Part shown: in pieces, positions 1 through 9,041 of the stretch
Layout of the letters: every line of letters begins with the position of its first letter
Position numbering within the stretch: the stretch's first letter is position 1
Source of the DNA: Desulforamulus reducens MI-1
Lineage (GTDB): Bacteria; Bacillota; Desulfotomaculia; Desulfotomaculales; Desulfotomaculaceae
Length of the DNA stretch: 64,000 nt
Assembly: GCF_000016165.1 (NCBI RefSeq)
Contig: NC_009253.1
Coordinates: 2,390,332 to 2,454,331, forward strand
Reading direction: 5' to 3'
Notes under the pieces: model-generated
Told to the model about the DNA's origin: nothing
The model's database searches: none
The model's input: the letters and a program-made list of their open reading frames with translations, nothing else
Translations under genes and position numbers: made by a program

Positions 1-658
1 GCATGGCTTTTCTTGCTTCTGCAGGATCTCTATTTACAATGGCCTGGTAAATTTCCTCATGCTGCTTATATAATATTTCAGGTCTGCCAGGCGTTTCATA
101 CATTCTTTCACGAACCTTTTTCATCTCAGTTTTCATCGTATCAGAAACAGAACTAATAACTCTCGTAAGTAGAGAATTATGCGCCGCTTCTGTAATGGCA
201 TGGTGAAATATTAAGTCGGATACTTCACCTACTACCCCTTTATTGACATCCTCTTTCATTTTGTCCAAGCATTTTTTAAGGTTAATCAAATTATCCTTTG
301 TCAAGCGTTCTGCCGCAAGGGCAGCGGCCTCAATTTCAATAATTTTTCTAAGTTCCAGAAGTTCTAATATAGCACCCTTTCCGGTAATCACCGCAAAGGA
401 CATAATGTCCGTCATAGATTTTGTATTTAATTCACGCACAAAGGTTCCTTCACCAGCTCTGATTTCTATAATGCCAATGGCTTCAAGGGCACGATATGCC
501 TCACGAACAGCAGAACGGCCAACCTGAAGTTGGTCTGCTAGCTCCCTTTCTGGCAAGAGTTTGTCCCCTGGGCTAAGTTCACCCCTAGTTATCATTCCTT
601 TAAGCTGATCCACAATTTCTTCGTATATTTTTTTAGGTTTTATAGGCTTAAATTCCAT
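1..658 (-). CDS. FadR-type GntR transcriptional regulator, 3' end cut by the window
   Basis: This reads leftwards from ATG 658 and runs off the window edge after about 219 codons, so only the last few tens of residues are missing. The N-terminus is a winged helix-turn-helix of the GntR family (residues about 8-75, with LPERELADQLQVGRSAVREA). The rest is an all-helical FCD ligand domain containing paired His residues. The start MEFKPIK is shared with the next gene. It is a close paralogue of 806-1528, so the pair arose by tandem duplication. FadR/LldR-type regulators usually bind TGGT-N3-ACCA palindromes and respond to organic acids. The nearby lactate permeases carry such sites, so control of lactate uptake is inferred. 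Confidence 0.9.
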   Translation of the reverse strand, partial: MEFKPIKPKKIYEEIVDQLKGMITRGELSPGDKLLPERELADQLQVGRSAVREAYRALEAIGIIEIRAGEGTFVRELNTKSMTDIMSFAVITGKGAILELLELRKIIEIEAAALAAERLTKDNLINLKKCLDKMKEDVNKGVVGEVSDLIFHHAITEAAHNSLLTRVISSVSDTMKTEMKKVRERMYETPGRPEILYKQHEEIYQAIVNRDPAEARKAM

Positions 659-805
659 AAATTAACAACTCCAATTAGTAAAAAATTACTCTACACTAAT
701 AATAATTAATTTATTAACTGTTGTAAATCTTTGTGAAAATAAAACTATAAAGTAAACATAATTTTATATTATTTTCTAAAAACCTAACCAACTAGTTTCC
801 TTAGC

Positions 806-1528
806 TTATACTTTATTGCTTTTGTTCTTATATTGTATTAATTCTCTCTCAGCATTGACTAAATGATCTAACATTGCAGCGCGAGCCCCTTCCGCATCTC
901 CTTTTTTTATAGCCTCAGTGATCACTTCATGCTGATGATAGAGCTTCCAAGGTGTTCTATGGGCTTCATATAAATTTAAACGTACTGTTACCATTTCTTT
1001 TTTCATGGTTTCAGATATTGAATTCATCAGTCTTGTTAATAACGAATTATGAGCAGCATCTGTAAGTGCATAATGAAAGTTTATATCGGAAATATCACCT
1101 AAATTTCCTTTTTCAATGTCTAGCTTCATTTGCTTAAGCCATTTTTCGATATTATTTATATCTTCCTCTGTTCTTCGCTGTGCAGCTAGAGAAGCAGCCT
1201 CTGTTTCTACAATTTTACGTAATTCCAAAAGTTCAAAAAGAGTATCTTTTCCAGTGATAACAGCGAATGACATAATATCAGTCATAGGTTTGTTTCCTAA
1301 TTTGCGAACAAACGTACCCTCTCCAGACCTTATCTCAATAATTCCAATGGCTTCCAGGGCACGATAAGCTTCTCTAACAGCAGAACGACCTACCTGAAGT
1401 CTTTCCGCTAACTCCCTCTCTGGAATCATTTTATCCCCTGCTTGAAGTTCTCCCTTGCTAATCATCTCTTTTATTTGTTGCACAATTTCTTCATAAACTT
1501 TTTTTGCTTTTATAGGCTTAAACTCCAT
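806..1528 (-). CDS. FadR-type GntR transcriptional regulator
   Basis: A 240-residue regulator with a GntR winged helix (PERELAERLQVGRSAVREA at about 40-60) and a C-terminal FCD domain with metal-type His residues (LYHQHEVITEAI, then MLDHL). ATG 1528 is chosen because GGAG lies 8 nt upstream and because it matches the start of the upstream paralogue; a GTG at 1537 overlaps that Shine-Dalgarno. It sits just upstream of lactate permease 1610-3370 on the opposite side from the other regulator. Likely ligand is lactate or a related carboxylate (inference). The two regulators differ mainly in the FCD half, so they could sense different acids. Confidence 0.9.
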   Translation of the reverse strand: MEFKPIKAKKVYEEIVQQIKEMISKGELQAGDKMIPERELAERLQVGRSAVREAYRALEAIGIIEIRSGEGTFVRKLGNKPMTDIMSFAVITGKDTLFELLELRKIVETEAASLAAQRRTEEDINNIEKWLKQMKLDIEKGNLGDISDINFHYALTDAAHNSLLTRLMNSISETMKKEMVTVRLNLYEAHRTPWKLYHQHEVITEAIKKGDAEGARAAMLDHLVNAERELIQYKNKSNKV

Positions 1529-1609
1529 CTTTTGCACTCCATATAATATATTTTATTTTTGCAAAGCAACTTTATTAAATATTAAAAGATATATTTCTAT
1601 CTGATCATG

Positions 1610-3370
1610 TCATAAAGTTTTCACCCTGTTAGTATGTTCATTTTGCTTGTTATCTTTCCCCTTTAATTTACTGGAGAATAAAGCTAATACTAGAACTAAT
1701 CCTAACATAAGTATCATTAACTTATATCCTTCAATTTTATAATTTACCATTTCAGCCGTAATCCCCAACACTTTATGATAGGAAGGAATTAACCATTTAA
1801 AGGTATAAGCTTGAAGATATGTTAAAAAACATAGGAATGATAGAAAAAACAGACTATGGGTTAATGTATAACTAAAAATATCATCTTCCCTTCCGTTTAA
1901 TCCCGTTGCTGAAGCAGCAGCACCGATGGCCTCGGGAGAAATCATTTTTGCCACTGCGCCACCGGAATGATTGGCAGCTACCGTAAGAACAGGATCAAAA
2001 CCAACTATTTGGGCAGTATTGGCCTGAAGTTTTGCCATTAAAGTATTGGAAGAAACATCTGAACCAGTAATAAATACACCCAACCAACCTAAAATTGGTG
2101 CAAACATTGGCAATAAGCCATTGGCAGAAGCAATAACATTGGCCATGGAAGCGATCATCCCGGACCAATTCATTAAATATGATACTCCAATAATAAGTGA
2201 TATTCCAACCAAGGGCAGAAATAAATTTCTTACTGCTTGTCCTAACAAGGTAATTAATTCCTTGTGACAAACTTTATATATATATGCATTAATAATTGCT
2301 GATATAAAAATTACCGTTCCTACAGATGATAAAAGGGACAAGCTTAAATAAACTTCAATTGGTTTCCCACTAGCAATAATGGTATTATTCAGAGTGCTTA
2401 CTGCTACATAAACCGTAAAAGTATTAAGAAAATCCTGAACGGGTTTAAATGACCAGTTTATAATAAAAATAGTCATGATTATATAGGGCAACCAAGCGCT
2501 CAAAACCGTACTAAATGAAATTTTCTCATTCGGGTAAAAGGAACTAGTTTTCTGTGAGTGCCAAACATCTTTGGGTTGCCAATTACGAAGAAAAAATACC
2601 ATAATGATCATGGTTGTAACTGCTGCTAAAGTATTAACAATGCTCAGAAATATATAATTTGCCGCAAACCATTGAACCCCAGCAAAGGAAATACCACATA
2701 CTAGAATTGGCAGCCAAACTTCCTTAGTCCCTTTCCAACCTGCTAAGATAAAAACTAACCAGAAGGGAAGCAAAAATGAAAGAATCGGCAACTGGCGGCC
2801 TACCATTTGGGAAACAGCCATCATATCGATATCAGAAGTAAGCCCTGCAGTAATAATAGGAACTCCCATAAAACCAAAGGATATTGAAGTAATTAAACAA
2901 AGAACTGCCGCATAGATGGGGCGAAATCCCAGAGCAACCAGTATCCCAGAGGTTATAGCCACTGAAGTGCTGTAACCTGCAAGGTTCTCTAAAAAAGCTC
3001 CTAAACAAAGGGCAACTAATAAGCATTGAAGACGGTGATCCCTTGTTATAGATTGGATTGACCAGGTAATGATGTGAATCTGACCCGTCTTGACCGTTAG
3101 TTTGTATAAGAAAAGTGACGAAAGCATAATCCAACCAATGGAAAACATCCCCGTCATCCCGCCGTAAAACGAAGACCATGCTGCCAACTTAAAAGGCATA
3201 CCATATACAAAAATAGCAACTCCCGTTGTAACAAGTAATGTCAAAAACCCAGCAATGTGTATTCTAACCCTTGAGTAAAGTGTAAAAAAAAGAAAGGATA
3301 TCGGTATGGACGCCACAAATGCTGATAAATATTGGTTTTCAAAAGGAGTGATTATCTGCTCCCACATCAT
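1610..3370 (-). CDS. L-lactate permease family protein (LctP), divergent paralogue
   Basis: About 586 residues with 12 or more hydrophobic helices, colinear with the permease at 3693-5423, so it belongs to the LctP (lactate/H+ symporter) family of the inner membrane. ATG 3370 follows AGGAGG by 9 nt. A key family motif has drifted: the usual GAFLEGAAGFGAPVAI reads GAFLENLAGYSTSVAI here, and the following ANTAPVAFGGIGIP stretch reads ITSISFGFMGVP. The second half keeps GVFITGSDVSSN and NHSGGAVAKMISP. The substrate may therefore differ from lactate, or the protein may be losing function. A FadR-type operator lies upstream at 3450. Confidence 0.85.
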   Translation of the reverse strand: MMWEQIITPFENQYLSAFVASIPISFLFFTLYSRVRIHIAGFLTLLVTTGVAIFVYGMPFKLAAWSSFYGGMTGMFSIGWIMLSSLFLYKLTVKTGQIHIITWSIQSITRDHRLQCLLVALCLGAFLENLAGYSTSVAITSGILVALGFRPIYAAVLCLITSISFGFMGVPIITAGLTSDIDMMAVSQMVGRQLPILSFLLPFWLVFILAGWKGTKEVWLPILVCGISFAGVQWFAANYIFLSIVNTLAAVTTMIIMVFFLRNWQPKDVWHSQKTSSFYPNEKISFSTVLSAWLPYIIMTIFIINWSFKPVQDFLNTFTVYVAVSTLNNTIIASGKPIEVYLSLSLLSSVGTVIFISAIINAYIYKVCHKELITLLGQAVRNLFLPLVGISLIIGVSYLMNWSGMIASMANVIASANGLLPMFAPILGWLGVFITGSDVSSNTLMAKLQANTAQIVGFDPVLTVAANHSGGAVAKMISPEAIGAAASATGLNGREDDIFSYTLTHSLFFLSFLCFLTYLQAYTFKWLIPSYHKVLGITAEMVNYKIEGYKLMILMLGLVLVLALFSSKLKGKDNKQNEHTNRVKTL

Positions 3371-3448
3371 TATGAATCGCCTCCTATTTGGTTGGGTCAT
3401 TTATTAGCTACTTTGTAAAATACATTCTCCTTTCTGGTTTTGTGGAAG

Positions 3449-3462
3449 AGTGGTCTGACCTT
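3449..3462 (-). promoter_or_regulatory. FadR-type operator upstream of the first lactate permease
   Basis: On the minus strand the site reads AAGGTCAGACCACT, a near-perfect copy of the palindrome TGGT-N3-ACCA. It lies just downstream of a TATATA -10-like element and about 80 nt before the permease start. The same core is found before both other lactate permeases, which supports repressor binding near the transcription start. Confidence 0.6.
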
Positions 3463-3622
3463 TATATATCAAATATTCATTATTTTATTATAATTTCCTT
3501 CTTTTCGAGATTGAATTTTGTCAAAATTTTTATTTCTATAATATTTTTATTTTTAGTCAAACAGATACATAGCTTTTACTACTTAAATCCCCCTGGAAGG
3601 TAATACTATCTATGTCAAAAGC

Positions 3623-3674
3623 AAAAAACCCTTTTGTGTATACAGTCAGGTGACTGCACACAAAAGGGTTTTTA
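3623..3674 (-). terminator. Rho-independent terminator, probably bidirectional
   Basis: A long hairpin with outer arms AAAACCCTTTTGTGT and ACACAAAAGGGTTTT and an inner CAGTCA/TGACTG stem, followed by a T-run in the minus direction. It lies 20 nt after the stop of permease 3693-5423. T residues on both sides would let it work both ways. Confidence 0.9.
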
Positions 3675-3692
3675 GGTTACTATTTTATAATT

Positions 3693-5423
3693 TTATTCCA
3701 TTCTCTGACGAGCAGCTACTATACCAAGCAGCACCATAACAGCAAAGGATACTACTAAAGCTACTGTACTTAGTCCATAATCAGGAGTTGCGGCCTTCGC
3801 AACAGCGGAAGCCTCTACCACTGCAGGCACCATCCCTTTTAAATAGTATGCTTGTATATATACAATTACACCCATGATTGCTGTAAAGAGTAAACTGTGT
3901 TTTACAGTAAATCTAAACAAATCACTCTCTTTACCAACCAAATTTACAGATGCACAAGCCACTGCAATACTCTGAGGTGAAATCATCTTGGCAGCCACAC
4001 CACCGCTAGTGTTAGCTGTTACAGTTAAAACGGGGTTTACATCAATCTGTTGGGCTGTTATTTTCTGCATGTTGCAGAACAATGCATTGGCAGAGGTATC
4101 ACTGCCGGTAACAAAGACACCTACCCATCCCAGAAAGGGGGAAACAAACGGGAAGAAAGATCCAGTTACAGTGAGGGCTTGTCCCAGGGTAGGGGTAATT
4201 CCAGCAAAGTTAGCAACATAGGCAAAACCTAGAACACAAGCAACCGTTGTTAGAGAATACTTCAAGCTGTTTAAGGTTTCTCCAAATACAGAAAGATATG
4301 TTTTAGGACGTACCCTTAGGATAATGGCTGATATAATGGTTGCAATGAGAATGGCAGTACCAGCTGCCCCTAACCAGTTAAATTTATAGATAACTTCTAG
4401 AGGTTTGTCCCCAATCATAATAGCATTATGCAAGCCAGCAATGGGAATTTTAACAGTAAACTGATCCAACAGGTACTTAATACCACTAATTCCCCAGTCA
4501 CCAATTAATACAGTCAGCACAATAAAGGGAGTCCAAGCTTGTACAATTCTACCAAAGGGGTGATGCTTTACTTCCATACTGGCTGCAGGTTCATTAGGAA
4601 AACGCCAGATTTGCTTTGGCTTCCAGACCTTTAAGAAAGAAACCAGTACTACAATGGCTACCAGTGCTGAAATAATATTGGGTAATTCAGGACCAATTTT
4701 AAATGCTACGAACCACATGGTAACACTGAAGGAAGCTGCAGTGACGAAAACTGGTGCAAAAACTTCTTTCATGCCCTTCCAGCCAGACATAATAAAGACC
4801 AACCAGAACGGAACAACAAAGGATAGTAAAGGTAATTGATTTGCTATCATTTGACTTACAACAAAGGGATCTAATCCTGAAACTTTACCAGCTGTAATAA
4901 TGGGAATGCCAATTCCACCGAAGGCCACCGGAGCAGTGTTTGCAATCAAGCATAATCCTGCAGCATACAGGGGTTGAAAGCCTAGGCCAACTAGCATACC
5001 CGCAGTGATGGCAACCGGAGCACCAAAGCCAGCAGCACCTTCTAAAAAGGCTCCAAAGCAATAGCCAATTAACAAAGCTTGTAATCGACGATCTTCTGTA
5101 ATAGAAGCAATGGAGTCCTTTATCACCTCAAAATGGCCCGTTTTTACAGTTAGATTGTATAAAAACACAGCACACAAAACAATCCAACCAATGGGAAATA
5201 TCCCCGTTAAAATACCGTATATCGTTGAAAGTACGGCTAATTTAGCTGGCATACCGTAGGCAACGATAGCAACTAAAATTGCTGCAACAAGGGTGATTAT
5301 GCCTGCTATATGCCCCTTCATGCGTTTAATTGCAAGGGCGTAGAACAGAATAAGAATTGGTATAGAAGCAACCAGTGCGGAAATCCCAATGTTCCCAAAA
5401 GGGTTCGTTTCTTGTAGCCACAT
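3693..5423 (-). CDS. lctP: L-lactate permease
   Basis: A 576-residue polytopic membrane protein of the LctP family, importing lactate (and often glycolate) with protons. The conserved signatures are intact: GAFLEGAAGFGAPVAI near residue 117-132, GIGIPIITAG near 170, GVFVTGSDTSAN near 410 and SGGVAAKMISP near 445. ATG 5423 is preceded by a GGGGG Shine-Dalgarno about 9 nt away. It is monocistronic, with a terminator at 3623-3674 and a FadR-type operator at 5691. In a sulfate reducer this would supply lactate as electron donor (inference). No lactate dehydrogenase gene lies nearby. Confidence 0.93.
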   Translation of the reverse strand: MWLQETNPFGNIGISALVASIPILILFYALAIKRMKGHIAGIITLVAAILVAIVAYGMPAKLAVLSTIYGILTGIFPIGWIVLCAVFLYNLTVKTGHFEVIKDSIASITEDRRLQALLIGYCFGAFLEGAAGFGAPVAITAGMLVGLGFQPLYAAGLCLIANTAPVAFGGIGIPIITAGKVSGLDPFVVSQMIANQLPLLSFVVPFWLVFIMSGWKGMKEVFAPVFVTAASFSVTMWFVAFKIGPELPNIISALVAIVVLVSFLKVWKPKQIWRFPNEPAASMEVKHHPFGRIVQAWTPFIVLTVLIGDWGISGIKYLLDQFTVKIPIAGLHNAIMIGDKPLEVIYKFNWLGAAGTAILIATIISAIILRVRPKTYLSVFGETLNSLKYSLTTVACVLGFAYVANFAGITPTLGQALTVTGSFFPFVSPFLGWVGVFVTGSDTSANALFCNMQKITAQQIDVNPVLTVTANTSGGVAAKMISPQSIAVACASVNLVGKESDLFRFTVKHSLLFTAIMGVIVYIQAYYLKGMVPAVVEASAVAKAATPDYGLSTVALVVSFAVMVLLGIVAARQRME

Positions 5424-5991
5424 GTTATATATCCCCCTTATTTCTTAAAAAAAATATAATTGCGTAATTATTAGATAATACAAAAAATAAATTCCTTTTT
5501 TCCCCCTCCTCTATGTAAGTATTGGCGGCACTCACAACCGAGAATACCGTTTCTTAATATTGGATCCTATGTGATTTTGCAAATTGTCTTATTTACTATA
5601 CTTGGAATTTTCACCCGTTAATTAGTTCTTAACAATTTCACAGGGAAGCGTGGTTTAAAGTCCATACGGCATAATGTTCATACGGTATTATGGTCTGACC
5701 AGTAATAGCAAAAACAAAAAAATTTTATGTTATTGGTATTTTTCAGTATATTAAAAAAAACAACAAAAATCAACGCTAATTATTTAAAAAAAGTAACAAT
5801 TTTTTAAACTTTGCTTCTCAGCTTACCCAAAGGGTCTGAGGGCCTAAATGCTGACATGTCAAAGAATACTACCACTTCTAATCGGCGGCCCTTAGTTACC
5901 ATAGTATATCTGAAATTTTTTCTTTCTGCCCTGAAAATTAAAACTTTTCATTTATCAGTGGTGTCGCCAAGCGGCATGTTGGTCTGATATA
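5424..5991. other. Long intergenic region upstream of lctP
   Basis: This 568-nt gap contains no convincing gene. It holds the lctP operator at 5691, the CCGTATG direct repeats and AT-rich runs near 5720-5810 typical of a promoter. A weak hairpin at 5953-5989, with TATCAG and CTGATA arms around GCC/GGC, lies just past the stop of the amidohydrolase gene and may end its transcript. The right arm contains a half operator (TTGGTCTGAT). Confidence 0.5.
5691..5701 (-). promoter_or_regulatory. FadR-type operator upstream of lctP
   Basis: A perfect TGGTCTGACCA palindrome about 270 nt upstream of the lctP start. On the minus strand TATTAC, a possible -10, abuts it, matching the arrangement at the other two permease promoters. 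It is followed by two direct copies of CCGTATG (5664-5686), which may be a second site. Confidence 0.65.
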
Positions 5992-6825
5992 CTAAAAAAT
6001 ACGTAATAGGTCTTTATATATTTCCGGTCTTCTGTTAGCGAGAAAGAAACTATTAGCCATCGAAGATGATTTTCTCTCGCGTATGGCATTTATCTGAGCA
6101 CAATCCAAATCCACCACTAGCATCGATTGCTTTCCTTCAAAGTCTTCTGCCAACACATTTCCCTTAGGGTCGATAACCATTGAGCCACCACAAAATTGAC
6201 GACCATTTCCGTCATCCCCCACTAAATTGCAGGCGGCCAGGAAAACAGAGTTATCATAGGCTCTGGCTGCCAGATATTTTAACCAGATGGCTTTACGGTC
6301 TCCTACAATAGTTGGGGAAGCATGGGGTGCAAAAATAACCTCGGCTCCCCGTAGCGAAAGAATTGTGGTCATTTCCGGGAAGTGGGTATCCCAACATATT
6401 TGAATGCCAATGGTTGTTTTTTCTGTAGAAAAGGTTTTGATTTCATTGCCGGCCTGATAGTACGGCTGTTCACTATTTCCTAAATGAGTCTTTCGGTAAT
6501 AATCAATATTTTGGCCTGGCCTGATCACTACCTGGGTAATGAAGGGCCTCTTATTAAGACATTTTTCTGCCATACCGGCAATAATAGTAATTCCTTTATT
6601 CTGTGCCAATTTTTTAAGAAACAAGATCGCTTCTCCGTCTATACTCTGGAGTAAGAAGTCCGGGATTTCTCTGCTATAGCCTTGGATACACATTTCAGGA
6701 AAACAAATAATCTCTGCCTGTTGTGCTGCTGCTTCGTTTATAAACTTTTCAAGTGTACTTAGATTTTTGTCAATATTACCAAATGTTGCTTGCATCTGAA
6801 CCAAAGCAATTTTAGTAGATTTCAA
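5992..6825 (-). CDS. Carbon-nitrogen hydrolase (nitrilase superfamily)
   Basis: A 277-residue nitrilase-fold amidohydrolase, normal length for the family. The catalytic Glu-Lys-Cys triad is visible as FPEMCIQGYS (Glu near 45), YRKTHLG (Lys near 115) and GIQICWDTHFPE (Cys near 147). Such enzymes hydrolyse amides or carbamoyl groups (for example omega-amidase or N-carbamoylputrescine amidase); the substrate cannot be told from sequence. TTG 6825 is chosen because GGAGG lies 9 nt upstream and the protein then starts at the usual KIALVQM strand. It follows metF but is separated from it by a hairpin. Confidence 0.88.
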   Translation of the reverse strand: MKSTKIALVQMQATFGNIDKNLSTLEKFINEAAAQQAEIICFPEMCIQGYSREIPDFLLQSIDGEAILFLKKLAQNKGITIIAGMAEKCLNKRPFITQVVIRPGQNIDYYRKTHLGNSEQPYYQAGNEIKTFSTEKTTIGIQICWDTHFPEMTTILSLRGAEVIFAPHASPTIVGDRKAIWLKYLAARAYDNSVFLAACNLVGDDGNGRQFCGGSMVIDPKGNVLAEDFEGKQSMLVVDLDCAQINAIRERKSSSMANSFFLANRRPEIYKDLLRIF

Positions 6826-6865
6826 ACAAGGGTCCCTCCTTGAGATGATCATAGAGAAGAATATA

Positions 6866-6896
6866 AAATACCGCGCCACAGCGCAGCGCGGTATTT
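6866..6896 (-). terminator. GC-rich hairpin ending the metF transcript
   Basis: Arms AAATACCGCGC and GCGCGGTATTT form an 11-bp stem that overlaps the metF stop codon. It is followed by TTATATT in the minus direction. The T-tail is short, so it may be a partial terminator before the amidohydrolase. Confidence 0.65.
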
Positions 6897-7761
6897 ATGC
6901 CTTTCCTACATTCTTTAGTATCTCAGTAACCTGCTGTGGTTTATTCATGGTATAAAGGTGAATACCATCCACTCCGCTTTCCAGTAGATCACGAACCTGC
7001 TGGCTGGCATACTCAATGCCGGCTTTCTCCATGTCTTCTGCATTATCGCCATATTTGTCAACCAGCATCAAGAGTTTTGCCGGCATAGAAGCTCCACATA
7101 GGGAAATAATTCGCTTAATTTGTTTTGCATTAAGTACGGGTAAGATTCCCGCAACCACCGGGCAATGAATATTAACTCTTAGGGCATTTTCAAGGAAGTT
7201 ATAAAATATCCTATTATCAAAGAAAAGCTGGCTAATAAGGAAATCCACCCCCTGGTCAACTTTATATTTTAACCAGTTCAGGTCGTCACTTAAGCGCCGG
7301 CAATGGGCGTGTCCTTCGGGATAAGCAGCTGCTGCCACACAGACATTACTACTATTTTTGATGTGCCTAACCAGATCAGAGGCATATTTAAAATCTGAAT
7401 CTGAGAAGTCATAATTTTGTGCATCTGCTGGCGGGTCACCCCTTAGGGCCAGTACATTTTCAATATTTTCTTCTTGTAATTCATTAAGAATTTGGTCAAT
7501 CTCGTTTACAGCTTGACCAACACAGGTTAAATGAGCCAGGGCTTCAATTTTATACCGGTTTTTTATCGTTGCAGCGATTTCCTTGGTTCTATCACGACTG
7601 CTTCCCCCCGCCCCGTAGGTAACACTAATAAAGCCAGGTTCTAATTTAATTAATCCCTCCAAGGTCTCATAGATGGTTTCCACCGGCGAGGTGCTCTTGG
7701 GAGGAAATATTTCAAACGAGATCACAGGATTTTGGGATTGGTAAAGGGTAGAAATTTTCAT
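6895..7761 (-). CDS. metF: Methylenetetrahydrofolate reductase
   Basis: A 288-residue TIM-barrel flavoprotein of the MTHFR family that reduces methylene-THF to methyl-THF, supplying methyl groups to MetH and, in acetogenic-type anaerobes, to the methyl branch of the Wood-Ljungdahl pathway. Diagnostic segments are FEIFPPKS (strand 1, with the conserved Glu), VTYGAGGSSRDRT, LALRGDPP and FDNRIFYNFL. ATG 7761 is chosen from an AAGGCGGTG Shine-Dalgarno; upstream codons are not conserved in the family. It is not next to the methionine synthase at 24.5 kb and shows no SAM riboswitch. Confidence 0.95.
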   Translation of the reverse strand: MKISTLYQSQNPVISFEIFPPKSTSPVETIYETLEGLIKLEPGFISVTYGAGGSSRDRTKEIAATIKNRYKIEALAHLTCVGQAVNEIDQILNELQEENIENVLALRGDPPADAQNYDFSDSDFKYASDLVRHIKNSSNVCVAAAAYPEGHAHCRRLSDDLNWLKYKVDQGVDFLISQLFFDNRIFYNFLENALRVNIHCPVVAGILPVLNAKQIKRIISLCGASMPAKLLMLVDKYGDNAEDMEKAGIEYASQQVRDLLESGVDGIHLYTMNKPQQVTEILKNVGKA

Positions 7762-7945
7762 ATTGCACCGCCTTTGTCCTTTTGGGATTGTCTTTTGTCT
7801 ATTATAACGCGACTCTTTCAATGGGGAAATAACTATTTGTTTCCTAAACCTTACATCGTTCTTAACTATTGCCTAAACTTCTTGTTCCTTGGCTGAAGGA
7901 TTATTATAATTTTTAGCAGCGCTTTCAAAAACATCGGTTAATTTT

Positions 7946-7975
7946 AAAAAGCGAGATGCCTATGGCTTCTCGCTT
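7946..7975 (-). terminator. Terminator of the menaquinone operon
   Basis: Arms AAGCGAGA and TCTCGCTT around an 11-nt loop, followed by TTTTTAAAATT in the minus direction. It overlaps the mqnC stop, so it closes the mqn transcript. Confidence 0.85.
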
Positions 7976-9041
7976 ACATTTCTTTAATAATACGATAATC
8001 AGTGGTACGCTGGGCCGGACGGAAACCTGCTTCACGAATGCAGCGAAGGATTTCCTGGAGGGCCACTCGGTAGGTGACGCCGGCTGCCCTCACAACATTC
8101 TCCTCCAGCATGGTGCTGCCAAAATCATTGGCACCAAAATTTAGCGATACTTGAGCCATCTTGGCACCCTGTGTCACCCACGAGGCCTGAATGTTCTTTA
8201 CATTATCGAGCATTAATCTAGCCACTGCCAAGGTTTTTAAATAATCAATCCCAGAGGTTGTCTCTCCTCCTAATTTGGTGTTTTTAGGTTGAAAACTCCA
8301 AGGGATAAAGGCAGTAAAACCTCCGGTCTTGTCCTGGGTATCTCTTACCCTGACCATGTGCAGAATCCTTTCTTCAGGAGTTTCAACATGCCCGAACATC
8401 ATGGTTGCTGTGGTTTTCATGTCCAGACAATGGGCAATGGTCATGACCTCCATCCATTCTTCCCAAGTAACTTTATCCGGGCTAATGATCCTTCGTACAC
8501 GGTTATCCAGAATCTCTGCCCCACCTCCGGGGATTGAATCAAGCCCGGCATTCTTTAAGGCCTCAATAACCCGCAGTAATGGCAGACCTTCTTTTCTGGC
8601 GATATGCCAAATTTCCGGTGGCGAAAAAGAATGAATGTGAATATTGTAACGTTCCTTAATGGATTTTAGCAAATCCACATAGTAATCCAGTCCTAATTCT
8701 GGATGTAACCCACCCTGAACTAAAATCTCTGTGCCACCTACAGCAATGGTCTCTTCAATTTTTTGATATAACTCTTCCTGAGGCAAGATATAGGCATCCG
8801 GGTCACTGGGTTCCCGCCAGAAAGCACAGAATTTACACTTACAGGTGCATATGTTTGTATAATTAATATTGCGATCAATAATAAAGGTGGTACGATTTTT
8901 TGGATGCAACCTTTTGCGAATGGTGTTTGCTGCTGCTCCCAGTTGAATTAAATCAGAAGAATTTAAGAGGGCAACGCCCTCTTCTACACTTAACCTCTCA
9001 CCTGCCACAGCTTTATTGAGTATCTCTTTAACCTGCAACAT
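7974..9041 (-). CDS. mqnC: Cyclic dehypoxanthine futalosine synthase (radical SAM)
   Basis: A 355-residue radical-SAM enzyme of the futalosine menaquinone pathway that cyclises dehypoxanthine futalosine. The 4Fe-4S cluster motif is CTCKCKFC (CxxxCxxC) near residue 65. The downstream GGTEILVQGGLHPELGLDY and AGLDSIPGGGAEIL are typical of MqnC/MqnE. ATG 9041 follows GGGGTG by 6 nt and overlaps the 3' end of mqnA by 14 nt, implying translational coupling. It is a paralogue of mqnE two genes upstream. MqnB, which makes its substrate, is not in the window. Confidence 0.95.
   Translation of the reverse strand: MLQVKEILNKAVAGERLSVEEGVALLNSSDLIQLGAAANTIRKRLHPKNRTTFIIDRNINYTNICTCKCKFCAFWREPSDPDAYILPQEELYQKIEETIAVGGTEILVQGGLHPELGLDYYVDLLKSIKERYNIHIHSFSPPEIWHIARKEGLPLLRVIEALKNAGLDSIPGGGAEILDNRVRRIISPDKVTWEEWMEVMTIAHCLDMKTTATMMFGHVETPEERILHMVRVRDTQDKTGGFTAFIPWSFQPKNTKLGGETTSGIDYLKTLAVARLMLDNVKNIQASWVTQGAKMAQVSLNFGANDFGSTMLEENVVRAAGVTYRVALQEILRCIREAGFRPAQRTTDYRIIKEM

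Noticed and set aside
3388-3603. 71-codon plus-strand frame upstream of the first permease
   Set aside because: Covers a promoter/operator region and has the composition of AT-rich non-coding DNA.
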